Notes: a model not told the origin generated them from the sequence alone. DNA of 64,000 nt from Actinoplanes sp040639655 (GCF_040639655.1 NZ_JBFAAI010000038.1:1-64000); one strand, 5' to 3'. Positions 8,049 to 17,372 are shown, numbered from the stretch's first letter. A program made the numbers and translations.

Positions 8049-11000
8049 TCAGCGGATGGCCCGCCACTGGGTGATGGCGATGTTGTGATTGTCCGGGTCG
8101 CGGAACGTGGCCGACCACAACTCCAGCTTGTCGCCGCGGTTCACCGGACGCGGCGAGTGGACGAACTTGACACCCTTCTCCCGCAACTCCGAGTGGACCG
8201 CCTCGATGTCGCCGACCTCCAGATTCAGGTAGATCAGGCGGCCCGCCTCGGCCGACAGGTTGTGCACGGTCCGCAGCACCAGGCGAGTGTCCCCGGAGGC
8301 CAGGACCGCGCTGCCGTCGCCGTTGTCGATCTCGTGGAACCCGAGGATGTCCCGGTAGAACTCGGTCGACCGCTCCAGATCGGTGACCAGCACCGTGATG
8401 CCGACGCCGTGGATCGAACCGGCCGCGGCCGGCCGGGCGCTCGGGTATCCGGTGAACACGTCACCCGCGTGCTCGTCGGGCCGGGCGCTCAGGTCACCCC
8501 ACGGGCCGCCCCGTCGCTGTTCCTCGCCCGGCGCCGGTACGTCGTCCAGGTGCGGGGTGGGGAAGGCGTCCGGAGAGACCGCGGCACGGCCCACGGCCAC
8601 CCCGAGGATGCCGTCGCGCAGAGCGGACCGGCGGGGGGTCTCCGGCTCGCCGGCCGGCGGAGCGATGATGCCGTCCGCGCGGGCGGCGGCCGCCTGCGGT
8701 CCGGTCTCCGGCGCGGGTTCGGGGTTGCCGTCGATCGGCAGGCCGTGATTACGCAGCTGGATGTCCGGGCCCAGCGGGATGTCGATCTGATCGATGCCGG
8801 GCCGCGGCGCGGAGGTGCGTGGTGTGGCCGGCGGCGGTGCGCTCGGAAACGGCCGGTCCGGCTCCGGTGCGGCCGGGGGCGCCGACACCGGTGACGGTGC
8901 GGCCGCCGCCGACGACGGGGTGCGCTGCGTGCGGGGGCCGGGTTCCTCCATGACGGTGGGGTCGTCGCCCGGCTGCATGAAGAAGCGGGTCCGGCTGCCG
9001 AGCGGACGAGTCTCCACATTCGGCGGGACCGCGGGATGCCCGGCCGGCGGGGCCCAGCGTTCGTCGGCCGGAGCGGGCCGGGGCGCCGAGGCCTGCTGAG
9101 CCGTCGGAGCAGGCCGGGGCGAAGGAGCAGTCCGGGGCGATGGAGCGGGCTGGGGTGATGGAGCGGGCTGGGGCGACGGAGCGGGCCGGGCTGAGGGATC
9201 GCCCTGGGCTGAAGGATCAGGCTGGGGTGCAGGAGCGGGGCGGGCCGATGGAGCAGACCGAGGCTGCGGAGCCGGTTGAGCCGCCGGGGCCGCGGGGTTC
9301 TGCTGGGCTGCGGGAGCGTGCCAGGCCGACCGGCTGGATTCCGCCGAGGGGTTCTGCTGGGCTTCGGGAACCTGCTGGCCGGTTGGCGTCGGCGGCGTCT
9401 GCCGGGTGGCCGGATCCGGCGATGGGTTGCCCTGTGCCGGCCGGGCCCAGACCTGCTGGTCGCGCGAGCCACCCTCGGGGCGGGCCGGACGGGCCGGCCG
9501 GGCCGGCGGCGGTGGGGCGGCCGCCTGGCCGGACCGGGCGACCGGTGGGGGCGGCGGCATGGGCGCGTCGGCCGGGCGTGCGGCCGGCGGCGGCGGTGGC
9601 GTCAACCCCGAGGCCCGCCCGGCGTCCGAAGACCGCCCGGCGGGAGAAACTGGGTCTGCTGGTGAGCGGCGCCCGGCCGGGGAGATCGGGTCTGCTGGTG
9701 AGCGGCGCCCGGCAGGGGAGATCGGGTCGGCTGGTGAGCGGCGCCCGGCAGGGGAGATCGGGTCGGCTGGTGAGCGGCGCCCGGCAGGCGAGATCGGGTC
9801 CGCTGGTGACCGGCGGCCGGCGGGAGAAACTGGGTCGGCTGGTGAGCGGCGCCCGGCGGGGGAGACCGAGTCCGCTGCGGAGCGGCGCCCCTCGGGCGGG
9901 GCCGGGTCTGCCGGGAAGGCAGCCTCCACCGGTGAAGTGCGGCGGTCGTCGGCGGGCGGGGAGTGCCGTTCGGGTTCGGACGGTGCCGGGGCCGGAATCG
10001 GCACCGCGGTCGTCGTGGTGGGCGGGCCGTCCAGATCCAGGTCGATGTCAGCGGCCGGATCGGGGCGGGACTCGGGTGGTGTTCGCTGCGCCGGGGGCAT
10101 CGTGGTGGCGGCCTGCGGCGGGGCGGTGGTCACTGTCGGCGACGCCTGGGGCGTACCGGATGAGGTTTCTCTCTCGACCGTCACGGTGGCCGAGCCACTT
10201 CGCGGACGTGGGCTCGGACGCGAACCCGGCGGCCGTCCGGAGGCTGATGCCGACGGGAACCGCGAGCCGCCCGCCGGACCGGGACCGGGGTCGGTGTCCG
10301 TGGCGACCGCCGCCGGAGCGGCAGCGCTGTGGGCGGCCGTCTCCGCGGTGCCGCGGGAAGCACGCGCCGGGCTCGCGGGCCACTTCCCGGGAGCGGGAGC
10401 GGGAGCGGGAGCGGGACCGCGACCGGGAGCCGAAGCGCCGGAACGCCAGAAGGCGTCCGGGGTGTCCGGCCGGGGCGCTTGCCGGTCGTCGCCGGGATCG
10501 GCTTCCGGCTCGGCGGCAGGGCCGCGCCCGGGCTCGTCGGTGCGGGCCTGGTCGAAGTCGGTGCGGTCCTGGTCGAAGTCGACGGGGGGCTGGTCGAGGT
10601 CGGCGGGGGCCTGGCCGAAGTCGGCGCGGTCCTGGTCGAAGTCGGCGGAGGCTCGGTCGAGGTCGGCGGCGCCCCGGTCGAAGCGAACGCGGTCCCGGTC
10701 GAAACCGGCGGCGTCCTGATCGCGACCGGCCGCACCATGGTCGCGACCGGCAGGGTCAGGGCCGGCAGCGTCAGGGTCGGTGGCGTCAGGATCGGCAGCG
10801 TCGGGGTCAGCGGCGTCCTGGTTGAAGCGGCGCGCACTGCCGGCCCGGCGGGGCAGCGGAGCCGGCTCCTCGTCGGTGCCGACCACCTGGCCCTCGACGA
10901 TCGTGCCGGTCGGGGTGTCGCGGACCACGACGGTACCGCCCGTCCGGGGGGCGTATCCGGTCGTGGCGCCGCGTGCACCGGTGGACGCCGGCATCGGCTC

Positions 11001-11570
11001 GGGCTCGACGTCCCAGTCGTCCGGACGGCCCTGCCAGGGCGCCTCGTCGACGTCACCGAAGACCTCGTCGTCGAGGTCGTCCGGCTCGGCGCGGCCGGCC
11101 GGGGGCGGTGGGGGCGGCAGGTCGTCGCCGGGCCGGCTGACCGGTGCGTCGCGCCAGCTGACCCGGACCCGGCGGGTGTCGTCGACGTCGACCGTGATCG
11201 GCACGGTGGCGCCGGGCGCCGGCCACTTCTCGACCGGGACCCGCGGCTCGCGGACCGTCGCCTCGAAGGCGCCCAGCCCGGGGGCCACCACGATCAGCTG
11301 GAGGGTGGCGCGGCCGTAGGCCCCGGCGACCGGCGCCGGAGTGATCGACCGCACCTCGGCGTTGCCCGCCACGGTGGCTCGCCCGCCTCGGCGCTGCACC
11401 GGCATGAAGGCCACCGCTATGGCGATGGCCAGCACGGCGATGCCGAAGAACGCGACAGGTGAACTCGACATGCCAAGACCGAGTGCGATCACGAAGAACG
11501 CAATCGTGCCGATGATCCAGGCCACCAGCTTTCGCGCCGGGGCGATGGGTCGGCCGGTCTGGTTCGCCAC
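8049..11570 (-). CDS. Giant membrane-anchored, repeat-rich protein with C-terminal VOC (glyoxalase-like) domain
   Basis: The product is 1173 residues. Two N-terminal transmembrane helices (LVAWIIGTIAFFVIALGLGM and VAFFGIAVLAIAIAVAF) are followed by a beta-rich domain to about residue 150. A disordered region of some 850 residues comes next, rich in Pro, Ala, Asp and Arg. It includes heptad-like DFDQ/ADLDQ repeats near residues 290-340, seven or eight 12-residue RRSPADPISPAG repeats near 553-648, and PAPSPQ repeats. The last ~120 residues form a VOC domain (GVGITVLVTDLERSTEFY, NGDGSAVLASGDTRLVL, FRDPDNHNIAITQW). The GTG start is supported by a GGGAGG site; upstream codons are not plausible. 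No substrate can be assigned. Cytoplasmic display of the VOC domain on a tether is inferred from the helical hairpin. Confidence 0.75.
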   Translation of the reverse strand: MANQTGRPIAPARKLVAWIIGTIAFFVIALGLGMSSSPVAFFGIAVLAIAIAVAFMPVQRRGGRATVAGNAEVRSITPAPVAGAYGRATLQLIVVAPGLGAFEATVREPRVPVEKWPAPGATVPITVDVDDTRRVRVSWRDAPVSRPGDDLPPPPPPAGRAEPDDLDDEVFGDVDEAPWQGRPDDWDVEPEPMPASTGARGATTGYAPRTGGTVVVRDTPTGTIVEGQVVGTDEEPAPLPRRAGSARRFNQDAADPDAADPDATDPDAAGPDPAGRDHGAAGRDQDAAGFDRDRVRFDRGAADLDRASADFDQDRADFGQAPADLDQPPVDFDQDRTDFDQARTDEPGRGPAAEPEADPGDDRQAPRPDTPDAFWRSGASAPGRGPAPAPAPAPGKWPASPARASRGTAETAAHSAAAPAAVATDTDPGPGPAGGSRFPSASASGRPPGSRPSPRPRSGSATVTVERETSSGTPQASPTVTTAPPQAATTMPPAQRTPPESRPDPAADIDLDLDGPPTTTTAVPIPAPAPSEPERHSPPADDRRTSPVEAAFPADPAPPEGRRSAADSVSPAGRRSPADPVSPAGRRSPADPISPAGRRSPADPISPAGRRSPADPISPAGRRSPADPISPAGRRSPADPVSPAGRSSDAGRASGLTPPPPPAARPADAPMPPPPPVARSGQAAAPPPPARPARPARPEGGSRDQQVWARPAQGNPSPDPATRQTPPTPTGQQVPEAQQNPSAESSRSAWHAPAAQQNPAAPAAQPAPQPRSAPSARPAPAPQPDPSAQGDPSARPAPSPQPAPSPQPAPSPRTAPSPRPAPTAQQASAPRPAPADERWAPPAGHPAVPPNVETRPLGSRTRFFMQPGDDPTVMEEPGPRTQRTPSSAAAAPSPVSAPPAAPEPDRPFPSAPPPATPRTSAPRPGIDQIDIPLGPDIQLRNHGLPIDGNPEPAPETGPQAAAARADGIIAPPAGEPETPRRSALRDGILGVAVGRAAVSPDAFPTPHLDDVPAPGEEQRRGGPWGDLSARPDEHAGDVFTGYPSARPAAAGSIHGVGITVLVTDLERSTEFYRDILGFHEIDNGDGSAVLASGDTRLVLRTVHNLSAEAGRLIYLNLEVGDIEAVHSELREKGVKFVHSPRPVNRGDKLELWSATFRDPDNHNIAITQWRAIR
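9625..9912. repeat. 36-bp tandem repeat array inside the VOC fusion gene
   Basis: Eight consecutive 36-bp units, six of them closely similar (9661-9876), of the type GGTGAGCGGCGCCCGGCAGG plus 16 bases. They encode RRSPADPISPAG. The outer units are diverged, which suggests expansion from the middle by slippage or recombination. Confidence 0.9.
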
Positions 11571-11715
11571 TGTGGACCTCCCGGTAGTTCCCGTCAGGTT
11601 ATGACCCGGCGGTGCGTCCGCGAAAGTGCGCCGGTCCGGACATCGCCGCTCGCCCCGTCGGCGGTACCGATAGGCTGAACTCCCGCGTGTTCGGCCTGTC
11701 ATCACCAAGTCGGCC

Positions 11716-11770
11716 TTGCTGTGTCGGCATTGCTGTGTCGGCGTTGCTGTCTCGGCGTTGCTGTGTCGGC
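11716..11770. repeat. 14-bp tandem repeat upstream of ndk
   Basis: Four head-to-tail copies of TTGCTGTGTCGGCG with one or two mismatches end about 45 bp before the ndk start, between ndk and the divergent VOC fusion gene. They lie in the promoter region. Confidence 0.8.
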
Positions 11771-11814
11771 TTGGCGCTGATGTGCCGGCCTGTAGTCGCT
11801 ACGGAGGAAACTGC

Positions 11815-12231
11815 GTGTCCAGCACCACCGAGCGTTCGCTCGTCCTGATCAAGCCCGACGCGGTCCGCCGTGGGCTGCTCGGCGAGATCCTGTCCCGTTT
11901 CGAGCGTAAGGGCCTGATCGTCGAGGCGCTGGAGTTGCGCACGATGGACGCGTCGCTTGCTGACGCGCACTACGCCGAGCATGTCGACAAGGCTTTCTAC
12001 CCGCCGCTGAAGGATTTCATGACCAGCGGCCCGCTCGCCGCGCTGGTGCTCTCCGGCGACTCGGTGATCGAGGTGGTCCGCGCGATGATCGGCGCGACCG
12101 ACGGCCGCAAGGCGGCCGCCGGCACGATCCGCGGTGACCTCGCTCTCTCCAACCGGGAGAACCTGGTGCACGCCTCCGACTCACCGGAGAGCGCCGAGCG
12201 TGAGCTGGCCCTCTGGTTCCCGAAGCTCTAG
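11815..12231 (+). CDS. ndk: Nucleoside diphosphate kinase
   Basis: The product transfers the gamma-phosphate of ATP to nucleoside diphosphates through a phosphohistidine, balancing NTP pools. It is 138 residues, the normal length. RSLVLIKPDAVRRGLLGEIL is the family N-terminus, and the active-site His sits in SNRENLVHASDS near residue 117. GTG at 11815 has an excellent GGAGGAAA site (11803-11810). It belongs to the valS-folC-DUF4233 neighbourhood, here separated by the SDR/MerR/VOC insertion. It converges on an ABC permease gene with only six bases between the stop codons. Confidence 0.97.
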   Translation: MSSTTERSLVLIKPDAVRRGLLGEILSRFERKGLIVEALELRTMDASLADAHYAEHVDKAFYPPLKDFMTSGPLAALVLSGDSVIEVVRAMIGATDGRKAAAGTIRGDLALSNRENLVHASDSPESAERELALWFPKL

Positions 12232-12240
12232 CCCGGGCTA
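12229..12240. other. Palindrome formed by two convergent stop codons
   Basis: TAGCCCGGGCTA is a perfect 12-bp palindrome whose two ends are the stop codons of ndk (plus) and the ABC permease (minus). It is too short to be a convincing terminator. Confidence 0.6.
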
Positions 12241-13023
12241 AAGGGTGTCGAGGCTGGCCCGGCGCCGGGATTCGGCCTCGAAGAACTTGAGCAGGACGGC
12301 GGCGACCAGCGCGTAAACGGCTGCGACCAGCATTTCCTGCCCGATCGCCGGCGCGGCCGCACTGAGGCCGCGTCCGGCGGCGAGGGTCCGGGCCGCCTCC
12401 GCCGCATGGGTGACCGGCAGCCCCTGCCCGACGGTCGCCATCCACCGCGGCAGGCCGCCGGGCGGCACGTTCACCCCGGTGAGCAGCAGGAGCAGGGCCA
12501 CCGCCACGTTCGAGATGACGAAGACGTCACGGAACCGCAGCCCCAGCGCGCCGAGCGTCAACCCGAAGAAGCCGCACGCCAGTGAGCCGGCCGCCATCGC
12601 CAGCGCGAGACCGGGCAGGGCGGCCGGTGGGATGCGCAGGCCGAGCAGCAGCGACGCCACGGTCAGGGTGAAGACCGAGATCAGAAGCCCGTTCCCGGCG
12701 TACGGCAGAACGCGTCCCCAGAAGATGGCAGTGCGGCTGCGCGGCGACAGCAGCACGTGTCCCAGGGTGCCGAACCGGCGTTCGTTGGCGACCGCCATCG
12801 TCCCGCCGAACACGCACGCCAGCGACGCGGTCAGGACGGCGTTGCCGACGAGGAAGAACTGGTCGTCGCCGACTCGCAGCTGCCGTCCGAGGTAGGCGAA
12901 GAAGAGCAGCTGGAACAGCGGCCCCACGAGCAGGGTGCCGACGAACAGTGCCGGGCGGGTCCAGTTGAACAGAGCCCGGTAGGCGATCACGCCGCCGATC
13001 GTCACCAGCCGTAGCGCGCTCAT
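12238..13023 (-). CDS. ABC-2 type exporter, permease subunit
   Basis: A 261-residue ABC-2 permease with about six membrane helices (for example RPALFVGTLLVGPLFQLLFF, LISVFTLTVASLLLGL, VFISNVAVALLLLLTGVNVP, LVAAVYALVAAVLLKFF). It retains the cytoplasmic loop ANERRFGTLGHVLLSP, the usual ABC-2 coupling region. The start overlaps the stop of the upstream permease (ATGA), so it is the last gene of a four-gene minus-strand operon: regulator, ATPase, permease, permease. It probably forms a heterodimeric channel with the 13020-13790 product. Substrate is unknown; drug or lipid export is common for such systems. Confidence 0.9.
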   Translation of the reverse strand: MSALRLVTIGGVIAYRALFNWTRPALFVGTLLVGPLFQLLFFAYLGRQLRVGDDQFFLVGNAVLTASLACVFGGTMAVANERRFGTLGHVLLSPRSRTAIFWGRVLPYAGNGLLISVFTLTVASLLLGLRIPPAALPGLALAMAAGSLACGFFGLTLGALGLRFRDVFVISNVAVALLLLLTGVNVPPGGLPRWMATVGQGLPVTHAAEAARTLAAGRGLSAAAPAIGQEMLVAAVYALVAAVLLKFFEAESRRRASLDTL

Positions 13024-13790
13024 GCGAGCGCCAGGGTGGCGGTGACACGGGCACGCCGTTCGACCACGGTCAGGGCGGCCGCGCCGAGCGCCAGGCAGAT
13101 GGCGCTGATCGTCAGGCACATCGCCACCGACGGCCAGACCGGCCCGCCGACGGTGGCCTCGTGCAGGGCTCGCGCTCCCCAGGTGGTGGGCAGCACCGCG
13201 GCGATTCCGCCGGTCCAGGTGGGCAGCACGGTCAGCGGCACCAGCATGCCGGAGACCAGCCACACCGGGTATTCGAGGGCGTTGGCCAGGGCGTTGGCGT
13301 TGCGCATCAGCACGAACGTGGAGGCCAGCAGCAGCCCGAACATGCCGAGCGCCACGATGCAGACGACCGCGGCGATCGGGAAGGCCAGCGGGTGTGCGAA
13401 GTCGAGCCGGATCCCGAACAGGATCCGGCCCCAGACCAGGGTGGCCAGCAGCGAGTAGGTGCCGGTGATCCCGGTGGCGATGGTCAGCGGCAGGATCACC
13501 ACGACCGGCCGCCGCGGCGCCAGCATGACCATTTCGAGTGTGCCCTGCCAGCGCTGGTTCTGGATCGCGCCGCCGGAGCCGAACAGGACCGACGACCAGA
13601 CGCCCATCAGCCCGGCCCCGACCGCGGCCTGCAGCAGGCGGTCCTGCTCGCCGCCGGAACGGAACAGGTACACGGCGAGCACGGCCTGCACCACCGGCAC
13701 GACAAGCGAGATGGCGATCTCCAGCGGGGACCGGCTGAGGTGCCTCGCGTGCATCAGCGTGCCGATCACGAGCATGCGCAGGACCCTCAT
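13020..13790 (-). CDS. ABC-2 type exporter, permease subunit
   Basis: A 256-residue permease with about six membrane helices (EIAISLVVPVVQAVLAVYLF, LAFPIAAVVCIVALGMFGLL, VAMCLTISAICLALGAAAL). The coupling-helix region is NQRWQGTLEMVMLAPRRP. It overlaps both neighbours by ATGA junctions, indicating strict co-translation with the ATPase (13787-14764) and the second permease. The sister permease shows little obvious sequence identity beyond topology, suggesting a heteromeric exporter. Confidence 0.9.
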   Translation of the reverse strand: MRVLRMLVIGTLMHARHLSRSPLEIAISLVVPVVQAVLAVYLFRSGGEQDRLLQAAVGAGLMGVWSSVLFGSGGAIQNQRWQGTLEMVMLAPRRPVVVILPLTIATGITGTYSLLATLVWGRILFGIRLDFAHPLAFPIAAVVCIVALGMFGLLLASTFVLMRNANALANALEYPVWLVSGMLVPLTVLPTWTGGIAAVLPTTWGARALHEATVGGPVWPSVAMCLTISAICLALGAAALTVVERRARVTATLALA

Positions 13791-14764
13791 GCGGCGCTCA
13801 CGATCGTCACGTACGCGTCCTCCAGGGTGGGTTCCCGGCTGTCGACCCGGCCCAGCCGGATCCCGGCCAGCTCCCGCAGCACGTCGCCCTGCACGTCGAC
13901 GTGCGCGTCCGACTGCACGGTCAGCACCTGCAGCGCGCCGCGGGTCTCCACCGCCGTCTCCCGTACGCCCGGCAGGTCCCGCAGCGCGGCCAGGGCGTTG
14001 TCCGGCACGCCGTACGCCTCCACCTCGACGACCCGCCGCCCGTCGGCCCGGCTCCGCAGTTCGGCCGGGGTGCCGAGGGCCTGGATACGGCCGTCGGCGA
14101 TCACCGCGATCCGGTCGCAGAGCTCGTCCGCCTCGGCCATGTAGTGCGTGGTCAGCAGCACCGTGGTGCCGGCGGCGGCCAGGTTCGCCACGGTCTGGCG
14201 CAACTCGCGGGCGGCCACCGGGTCGACGCCGATCGACGGCTCGTCGAGGAACAGCACCTCCGGGGAGTGCAGCAGCCCGCGGGCGATGTGCAGGCGCTGC
14301 CGCATGCCCCGCGAGTAGCCCTCGACCCGCTCCCGTTCGCGGCCGGCGAGCCGGACCAGGTCGAGCAGTTCGGCGATGCGCCGTTTCTGGTCGCGCGCCG
14401 GGACCCCGTACAGCTCGGCGAAGTAACGCAGGTTGTCAAGCGCGGAGAGGCGGTCGTAGAGGCCGCGGTCGCCGCCGAAGACGTACCCGATGCGCCGCCG
14501 TACCTCCCTGGTCTGTTTCTCCACGTCGAAGCCGCAGATGCGGGCCGTTCCGCCGGTCGGGATGAGCAGGGTGTTGAGCATCTTGATGGTGGTGGTCTTG
14601 CCGGCACCGTTCGGCCCGAGCAGGCCGAACAGCTCACCGCGGCGGACCGTGAAGTCCACCCCGCGAACCGCGTCGACCGTGGTGAGGCGTGGCCGTAGCC
14701 AGCCGGTACGGGAGCGGTAGGAGCGGCGCAGTCCCTCCGCCTCGATGGCGTAGTCGCTTTCCAT
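13787..14764 (-). CDS. ABC transporter ATP-binding protein (DrrA-like)
   Basis: The product powers the two permeases encoded just downstream. It is 325 residues. Walker A is GLLGPNGAGKTTTIKML near residue 47, the Q-loop region is IGYVFGGDRGLYDRLS, the ABC signature is the slightly degenerate YSRGM, and Walker B is VLFLDEPSIGVDP. The switch His lies in LLTTHYMAEADELCDR. A C-terminal accessory domain of about 90 residues follows, as in DrrA/NodI-type exporters. A small GCCCC/GGGGC dyad lies between the regulator stop and this ATG. Substrate is not predictable. Confidence 0.93.
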   Translation of the reverse strand: MESDYAIEAEGLRRSYRSRTGWLRPRLTTVDAVRGVDFTVRRGELFGLLGPNGAGKTTTIKMLNTLLIPTGGTARICGFDVEKQTREVRRRIGYVFGGDRGLYDRLSALDNLRYFAELYGVPARDQKRRIAELLDLVRLAGRERERVEGYSRGMRQRLHIARGLLHSPEVLFLDEPSIGVDPVAARELRQTVANLAAAGTTVLLTTHYMAEADELCDRIAVIADGRIQALGTPAELRSRADGRRVVEVEAYGVPDNALAALRDLPGVRETAVETRGALQVLTVQSDAHVDVQGDVLRELAGIRLGRVDSREPTLEDAYVTIVSAA

Positions 14765-14792
14765 GCCCCGGAAACTAGGGGCACCGTCGATG

Positions 14793-15791
14793 TCAGGAAA
14801 CGGATTCGGTGCGGACCGAATCCTCGCCGAGCAGATTCACCAGGGCCAGGCCGGCCGGCTCCAGACCGTAGAGGACCCGCCGCCCGGCCCGCCGCCGGTG
14901 CACCACCCCGGCCGCCTGCAGCCCGGCCAGGTGCTCGGAGACAGTGCTCATCGCGAGGCCGAGCACGGCCGCCAGACCGGTGGTGGTCGACGGCGTGACC
15001 AGGGCGCGCAGCACGGCGGCCCGGCCCCGGCCGATGAGCAGTGTGAGCCGGTCGTCCGGTGCGGGCGCCGGGCGGTCGGCCAGTACCGCCGAGCCTCGCG
15101 ACTGGTAGGTCACCATCTGGGTGTCGCGGTCGTCGGTGGAACACAGCAGACCGCCCCGCGAGAAGATCAGCGGCACCAGCAGGATCCGGCTGCCGGTCAC
15201 CGTGAAACCCACGTCCAGGCGCTTGATCAGGGTGAGGACCGGCCGCTCCCAGATGATCCGCTCATGGAGCCGGGAGAGCAGTGCGTCCGGGCCGTCGGCG
15301 GCGAGCGCCCGTGCCCGGAGCAGCACCTCCTCGTCCAGCGCGGCCCGCATGGCCGGCCAGTGCGGCGCCAGCGCGGTGTCCCACCAGATGGCGAGTCCTT
15401 CGGCGAGGCGCTCCAGCGCGGTTCCCGGGTCGTCCCGGAACGGGCGCAGGGGCGCCGGCAGAGAGTCGTCCGGGTAGTGGATCGCGAGCTGCGCGTCGAC
15501 CACCTCGGCCGGGGTGCGGCGCAGCAGTTCCAGCTGATCCTCGATCGTCGGCGCCGCGGTGAGCGGCATCGGCGCGAGGAAGTCGGGCATCCGCTTGGGC
15601 AGCCGGAGATGGAGCCGGGCCGGCTCGGGAACCGGGATGTCCCGGACCCGCCGGAACCAGTCGGTGAACGGCCACGACAGCCCGGCCGGCGCACGCCCCA
15701 CCAGCCAGAGGCTGCTCACCGTCTCCAGCAGCGGGCTGATCGCGATCCGGGTGCGCGACAGCGTCGGCTCGTCGAGCTCGATCCGGATCAC
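14793..15791 (-). CDS. ArsR/DUF5937-type winged-helix regulator
   Basis: A 332-residue regulator. The N-terminal DUF5937-like half (IRIELDEPTLSRTRIAISPL) is followed by a C-terminal ArsR-type winged helix: GRGRAAVLRALVTPSTTTGL, AMSTVSEHLAGLQAAGVVHR, RAGRRVLYGLEPAG. It heads the exporter operon and is probably its local repressor. I choose GTG 15791 rather than ATG 15827 because a TAAACT box (15799-15804) ends seven bases upstream of that GTG, the pattern seen at many leaderless genes in this window, and because family members commonly begin M-I-R-I/L. It is divergent from the PhoD-like gene with a 59-bp gap containing TCGATCGA. Confidence 0.8.
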   Translation of the reverse strand: MIRIELDEPTLSRTRIAISPLLETVSSLWLVGRAPAGLSWPFTDWFRRVRDIPVPEPARLHLRLPKRMPDFLAPMPLTAAPTIEDQLELLRRTPAEVVDAQLAIHYPDDSLPAPLRPFRDDPGTALERLAEGLAIWWDTALAPHWPAMRAALDEEVLLRARALAADGPDALLSRLHERIIWERPVLTLIKRLDVGFTVTGSRILLVPLIFSRGGLLCSTDDRDTQMVTYQSRGSAVLADRPAPAPDDRLTLLIGRGRAAVLRALVTPSTTTGLAAVLGLAMSTVSEHLAGLQAAGVVHRRRAGRRVLYGLEPAGLALVNLLGEDSVRTESVS

Positions 15792-15850
15792 ATCGGTGAG
15801 TTTAGGGAACGGCCACCCGAACGCCATGTTCGATCGATAGACATCACATC

Positions 15851-17372
15851 ATGACCTCGATCTCCCGGCGTGGCCTGCTGCGGGCCGGTGTGGCGGGCGG
15901 CGTCGCCGGCCTGACCCTGGAAGCCCCCGCGTTCTCGGCCGGCGGCTCCCGTCCGATGCTCACCCACGGCGTGCAGAGCGGCGACGCCACCGCGGACTCG
16001 GCCGTCGTCTGGGGCCGGGCGGACCGTCCCGGCCGGCTCTGGGTGCAGACCAGCAGGCGGCCCGACTTCCGGGGGTCACGGACCCTGCGCGGCCCGATCG
16101 TCACCCCGGCCACCGATCTCGCCGGCAAGGTGCGGCTGCACAACCTGCCCGCGGGGGAGCGGATCCACTACCGGGTGCGGGTGGAGAGCCTGGAACGGCC
16201 CGGGCTGTTCAGCGTCCCGGTCCGCGGGGAACTCCGCACCGGATCGCCGCCGGGACATCCGGTTCGTCTGGACCGGGGACGTCGCCGGACAGGGCTGGGG
16301 CATCGACCCCGCCTTCGGCGGAATGCGGATCTTCGAGTCCATGCGGCGCCGGCGGCCCGACTTCCTGCTGCACAGCGGCGACACCGTGTACGCCGACGGC
16401 CCGCTCACCGAGACCGTGCCCCTCCCGGACGGGCGGGTGTGGCGCAACGTGCTCACCGACGCGAAGCTGAAGGTCGCCGAGACCCTCGACGAGTTCCGCG
16501 GGCAGTACGCCTACAACCTGCTGGACGAGCACTACCGCCGGTTCGCCGCCGAGGTGCCGCAGATCAACCAGTGGGACGACCACGAGGTGACCAACAACTG
16601 GTACCCCGGCGAGATCCTGACCGACGCGCGCTACACCGAGAAGCGGGTGGACGTGCTCGCGGCCCGGGCGCGGCAGGCCTACCTGGAGTGGCTGCCGCTC
16701 GGCGACACGACCGCGCCGATCCACCGGCGGATCCCGTACGGTCCGCTGCTCGACGTCTTCGTGCTGGACATGCGCACCGTCAAGGACCCCAACGACGGCA
16801 ACACGTACGCCGACCCGTCCCGGGGCCTGCTCGGCCGCCGGCAGCGCGAATGGCTGATCGAGGGCCTGCGCCGCAGTCGCGCCACCTGGAAGGTGATCGC
16901 CGCCGACCTGCCGCTCGGCCTGGTCGTCCCGGACGGCGCGGCCGCCCAGGAGGGCGTGGCCCAGGGCGACCCGGGCGCGCCGAAGGGCCGCGAACTGGAG
17001 TTCGCCGAGGTGCTGCGGGCCGCGCACCGGCACCGGGTGACGAACATCGTCTTCCTCACCGCCGACGTGCACTACACCGCCGCGCACCACTACGACCCGG
17101 CGCGGGCGGCGGTGCAGGACTTCACCCCGTTCTGGGAGTTCGTCTCCGGCCCGGCGCACGCCGGTGCCTTCGGCCCGAACGCCCTGGACGGCACGTTCGG
17201 CCCGGAGGCCGTCTTCGTGAACGCCCCGCCGGTCGCGAACACCTCACCGGCGGCCGGTTTCCAGCATTTCGGCGAGGTGGAGATCGACGGCGGCTCCGGC
17301 GACCTCACGGTCTGCCTGCGTGATCGGGACGGTGCCGCACTCTGGTCGAGGACGCTGCGACCCGACCGGTAA
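15851..17372 (+). pseudogene. phoD: PhoD-like alkaline phosphatase/phosphodiesterase, apparent +1 frameshift
   Basis: The gene encodes a secreted metallophosphoesterase. Residues 1-32 form a Tat signal (SRRGLLRAG) followed by the PhoD N-terminal fibronectin-like domain (MLTHGVQSGDATADSAVVWG; HYRVRVESLERPG). That frame is lost near 16236-16250. The catalytic part continues one base later: RDIRFVWTGDVAGQGWG, LHSGDTVYADGP, INQWDDHEVTNNW, then NIVFLTADVHYTAAHHYD, to the stop at 17372. Removing one G from the GG of ACCGGATC around 16241 would restore a single frame of about 507 residues. The catalytic part has no ribosome binding site of its own at its first ATG (16323). The defect is either a real recent inactivation or a one-base sequence error. 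All later codons look functional. Confidence 0.8.

Noticed and set aside
9625..9912. CRISPR array
   Set aside because: The repeats are contiguous 36-bp units with no spacers and stay in frame inside a protein-coding gene.
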